The position numbers were made by a program, and so were the translations under genes. From an uncultured Clostridia bacterium (GTDB taxonomy: Bacteria > Bacillota > Clostridia > Oscillospirales > Acutalibacteraceae), in contig CAMBQD010000051.1 of NCBI GenBank assembly GCA_945869905.1, forward strand, positions 1 to 7,110: DNA of 7,110 nucleotides. Reading direction: 5' to 3'. The notes beneath the pieces are model-generated. The model was given only the letters and a program-made list of their open reading frames with translations. It was not told the origin of the DNA and did no database searches. Every line of letters starts with the position of its first letter. The first letter of the stretch is position 1. Shown in pieces: positions 5,393 through 7,110 of the stretch.

Positions 5393-6697
5393 TTACTCCT
5401 CATTTTTAATAACTGTTATTTTGTTGTTTTTCAAGGTTACATTACCGTCGCACATACTTTCACGGATAAGCGGTACGCCCTTGCGGATAAAGAATTGATT
5501 GTTTTCAACCAACGCGTCGGGATTTTCGGCAGGGCTGAGTATGCCGCCTAAATCGTCATAGCTTACATTGTGCCTAAAGGTGTTATGAATAGCCTCCTCA
5601 AGACAAAACATAATACAGCCGCCCTCGTTTTGAGTGCTGTAGTTATATTCATACACTGTTCCGTCTCCTGAGTCTGCGTCATATGCCATACCGTCCTGAT
5701 TAAGCCTTGTATCGGCAACCTCGTTAAACCTGAATAAAGCGTCCTTGCATTTCCACGGCCATATGGCAGCCGCAACCTTGCCCATACGGTTTTCAGGATA
5801 ACGGTAAACGCGGTCGTTCATTTCAGCGGCACAGGAATGGGCGGTGTTGTGCTCAACTAAAGGACTTAACGCATACATCGGTGTTATTGCGTCTCCGCCT
5901 GCCGATTTAACATAATTGTTCGTTATCAAAATATTTTCATGACCGTATTTTTTGAACAGCTTCCGGTCAAGCTCTGCCCCTGCAAATTTGCTGTGGCAGT
6001 AGGAATAGCCCACGGCAATGCCCCATCTGCTGACATCTTTTACAAAGCAGTCCTTAACTGTCACACCGTCATATCTTGCCACACCTGTTGACTCCTCGTC
6101 ATCAGGCTTAAAGGCGGTCATATATATTCCGCCGTTATTCATATGCTTGTTGTAAACGTTTCCGTTAACATCGTGGACGTAAAGATTGCTAAGCGTAATT
6201 CCACGGAGAGTTCCTCTGTTTTTAGCCACAACTGCAACACCTGTTCGGTCCATCTTATGAGGAGCCGAATAATCCTCAGAATTTGTGTAAACCTGAGCAT
6301 TTGTAATCTCAATATCGTGAATTAAAATATTTTCGGCATCAAAAAGTAAAACAGCAGAGGATACGTCGCCTTTATAAATATGGGTGGATGAGTCCAGCTC
6401 CATACCGTAATCCTGATACCAAATTCCATTTCCTTCGGCGTCAATTCTGGGCATAGCCCCACCGTCACCGTAGGCGCCGATTTCTATTAAATCCTCATTA
6501 AAATCTCCGCAGTTCTTTATGTGAAGATACTGTCCTTTAAAAACAGAATCCCTTTTAAGCAAAACCCTGTCACCGCAGTTAAGGGACAATTGGTTTATTT
6601 TATCCAAGGAGGCGAAGGCTGATTCAGGGGACAGACCGTTATTTGAGTCGTTACCTGTCTGTGAGCTGACATAATATGTTTTGGATTTCATTTTCAA
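5393..6697 (-). CDS. Right-handed parallel beta-helix protein, GH136-like candidate glycosidase, no signal peptide
   Basis: The 434-residue product starts with Y-Y-V-S-S-Q-T-G-N-D-S-N-N-G-L-S-P-E-S-A-F and then C-G-D-R-V-L-L-K-R-D-S-V-F, the standard opening of pectate-lyase-fold proteins. Repeating short strands of the type I-L-I-T-N-N-Y-V follow through the rest. The core motif Q-D-G-M-A-Y-D-A-D-S-G-D-G-T (334-347) places D335 and D342 seven residues apart, the same spacing as the catalytic pair D411/D418 that I recall for the GH136 lacto-N-biosidase LnbX. With GH112 adjacent, GH136-like activity is plausible. Known GH136 enzymes are secreted and longer, whereas this one begins directly with the helix domain and lacks a leader. 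Other beta-helix families (polysaccharide lyases, GH110, GH120, epimerases) remain possible. The start is TTG at 6697 (6 nt after GGAGG) or ATG at 6691 (12 nt). It overlaps the upstream gene by 47 or 41 bp. Confidence 0.75.
   Translation of the reverse strand: MKMKSKTYYVSSQTGNDSNNGLSPESAFASLDKINQLSLNCGDRVLLKRDSVFKGQYLHIKNCGDFNEDLIEIGAYGDGGAMPRIDAEGNGIWYQDYGMELDSSTHIYKGDVSSAVLLFDAENILIHDIEITNAQVYTNSEDYSAPHKMDRTGVAVVAKNRGTLRGITLSNLYVHDVNGNVYNKHMNNGGIYMTAFKPDDEESTGVARYDGVTVKDCFVKDVSRWGIAVGYSYCHSKFAGAELDRKLFKKYGHENILITNNYVKSAGGDAITPMYALSPLVEHNTAHSCAAEMNDRVYRYPENRMGKVAAAIWPWKCKDALFRFNEVADTRLNQDGMAYDADSGDGTVYEYNYSTQNEGGCIMFCLEEAIHNTFRHNVSYDDLGGILSPAENPDALVENNQFFIRKGVPLIRESMCDGNVTLKNNKITVIKNEE
5396..5400 (-). 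promoter_or_regulatory. Ribosome binding site of the GH112 gene, inside the preceding gene
   Basis: On the minus strand the order is AGGAG, TAA (stop of the beta-helix gene), TTT, ATG (GH112 start). The site is formed by the last two Glu codons of the upstream gene, so ribosomes ending there are placed for immediate reinitiation. This points to translational coupling and roughly matched amounts of both proteins. Confidence 0.8.
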
Positions 6698-7100
6698 ATT
6701 CCGCCTCCCTTATTCTTTTTTCAATAACTGCTTCCACCTCTTTAAAGTGAAAGCTGTCACCGGCATATCTTGTAAACAGGTCGGAATTTTTTTCGTAAAA
6801 TTCAACCTTTTCCTCATAGGAAATGGGCTTATATTCGTATACCCTTTTTATTTCTTCCTTTTCCGATACAAAATCAAGCTTAAAGCCCGTAAGCTCATAC
6901 TGTAAATAAGCCGGCAGTGAAAAATGGGTTACACCGTAAACGGCTTCACCGTTTTTGAACATCATTTCTCTTTTGCTGTTTTCTTCTTCGCACCTCTTTT
7001 GCAGTGCGTCAGGGCTGTCGTCGTTAATAAGCCCCAGCTTTTTTGCAAAGGCAAGACACGCCCTTGCATATTGCATTTCTTCTTTGCTTGTAAAATTCAT
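6651..7100 (-). CDS. Small charged helical protein of unknown function, candidate chaperone partner of the beta-helix protein (may be partial)
   Basis: I do not recognise a named family with certainty. The visible 149 residues are rich in Lys and Glu. They show an N-terminal helix (Y-A-R-A-C-L-A-F-A-K-K-L-G-L-I), a segment V-Y-G-V-T-H-F-S-L-P-A-Y-L-Q-Y-E-L (54-70), then I-S-Y-E-E-K-V-E-F-Y-E-K-N-S-D-L-F-T-R-Y (93-112). The last part, with F-H-F-K-E-V-E-A-V-I-E-K-R-I-R-E-A-E-F, resembles the helical part of SurA/parvulin-type chaperones, without a visible catalytic PPIase domain. No leader or membrane segment is visible. The gene overlaps the beta-helix gene by 41-47 bp in another frame. In known GH136 systems a small helical chaperone gene lies next to the catalytic gene, so a folding-helper role is a reasonable inference. 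No ribosome site precedes the ATG at 7100 in the 10 bases left and the frame stays open to the window edge, so the true start may lie outside. Confidence 0.6.
   Translation of the reverse strand: MNFTSKEEMQYARACLAFAKKLGLINDDSPDALQKRCEEENSKREMMFKNGEAVYGVTHFSLPAYLQYELTGFKLDFVSEKEEIKRVYEYKPISYEEKVEFYEKNSDLFTRYAGDSFHFKEVEAVIEKRIREAEFENEIQNILCQLTDR
6701..6710 (-). promoter_or_regulatory. Ribosome binding site choosing between TTG and ATG starts of the beta-helix gene
   Basis: AGGGAGGCGG on the minus strand lies inside the upstream gene. GGAGG is 6 nt from the TTG at 6697 and 12 nt from the ATG at 6691; the trailing GGCGG is closer to the ATG. The two starts differ by only two residues (MK). Confidence 0.55.
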
Positions 7101-7110
7101 ATCAAATTCT

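Noticed and set aside
5102..5551. Plus-strand open frame of 149 codons opposite the GH112 and beta-helix genes
   Set aside because: It has Cys/Val/Phe-rich composition typical of an antisense shadow, no domain resemblance and no convincing ribosome site. It overlaps two well-supported genes.

Overview
The window holds two convergent gene blocks from what is most likely a gut-type member of the Bacillota, class Clostridia (Ruminococcaceae/Oscillospiraceae or Lachnospiraceae-like). The basis is moderately low GC, strong AGGAG-type ribosome sites, the dnaX-ybaB-recR gene order, a one-piece tmRNA with a B. subtilis-like tag ending in VALAA, and a glycan-phosphorylase locus typical of gut anaerobes. 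The species cannot be named from the sequence.

Block 1 (plus strand, 1-2282) is housekeeping: the 3' end of dnaX (DNA polymerase III tau C-terminus), ybaB/ebfC (nucleoid-associated protein), recR (recombination mediator), smpB, and ssrA (tmRNA). Intergenic gaps are 3-22 nt, so the first four genes look like one operon. SmpB and tmRNA are partners in trans-translation. A well-formed sigma-A type promoter for ssrA lies inside the last codons of smpB, and a rho-independent terminator follows ssrA.

Block 2 (minus strand, 7110-2330) is an accessory carbohydrate locus. In transcription order it holds a small helical protein of unknown function that runs to the window edge, a right-handed beta-helix protein with resemblance to GH136 lacto-N-biosidases, a clear GH112 galacto-N-biose/lacto-N-biose phosphorylase, and a GH16 endo-glycosidase. 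The genes overlap or are 3-31 nt apart, and the block ends in a perfect 20-bp stem hairpin that contains the GH16 stop codon. The beta-helix, GH112 and GH16 proteins show no signal peptide or membrane segment; the small protein shows none in its visible part, but its true N-terminus may lie outside the window. This suggests a cytoplasmic pathway: an imported galactose-containing oligosaccharide (host mucin or milk type is the best guess) is cut by GH16 and the beta-helix enzyme, and GH112 phosphorolyses Gal-beta-1,3-HexNAc to Gal-1-phosphate. The transporter and regulator would lie upstream of the operon, outside the window.

The most interesting point is the pairing of a small gene, overlapping by about 41-47 bp, with a leaderless GH136-like beta-helix gene beside GH112. 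It recalls the lacto-N-biosidase/dedicated-chaperone pairs of known secreted systems, but here it appears to be intracellular and is accompanied by a GH16 enzyme. That reading is inference and has not been tested.
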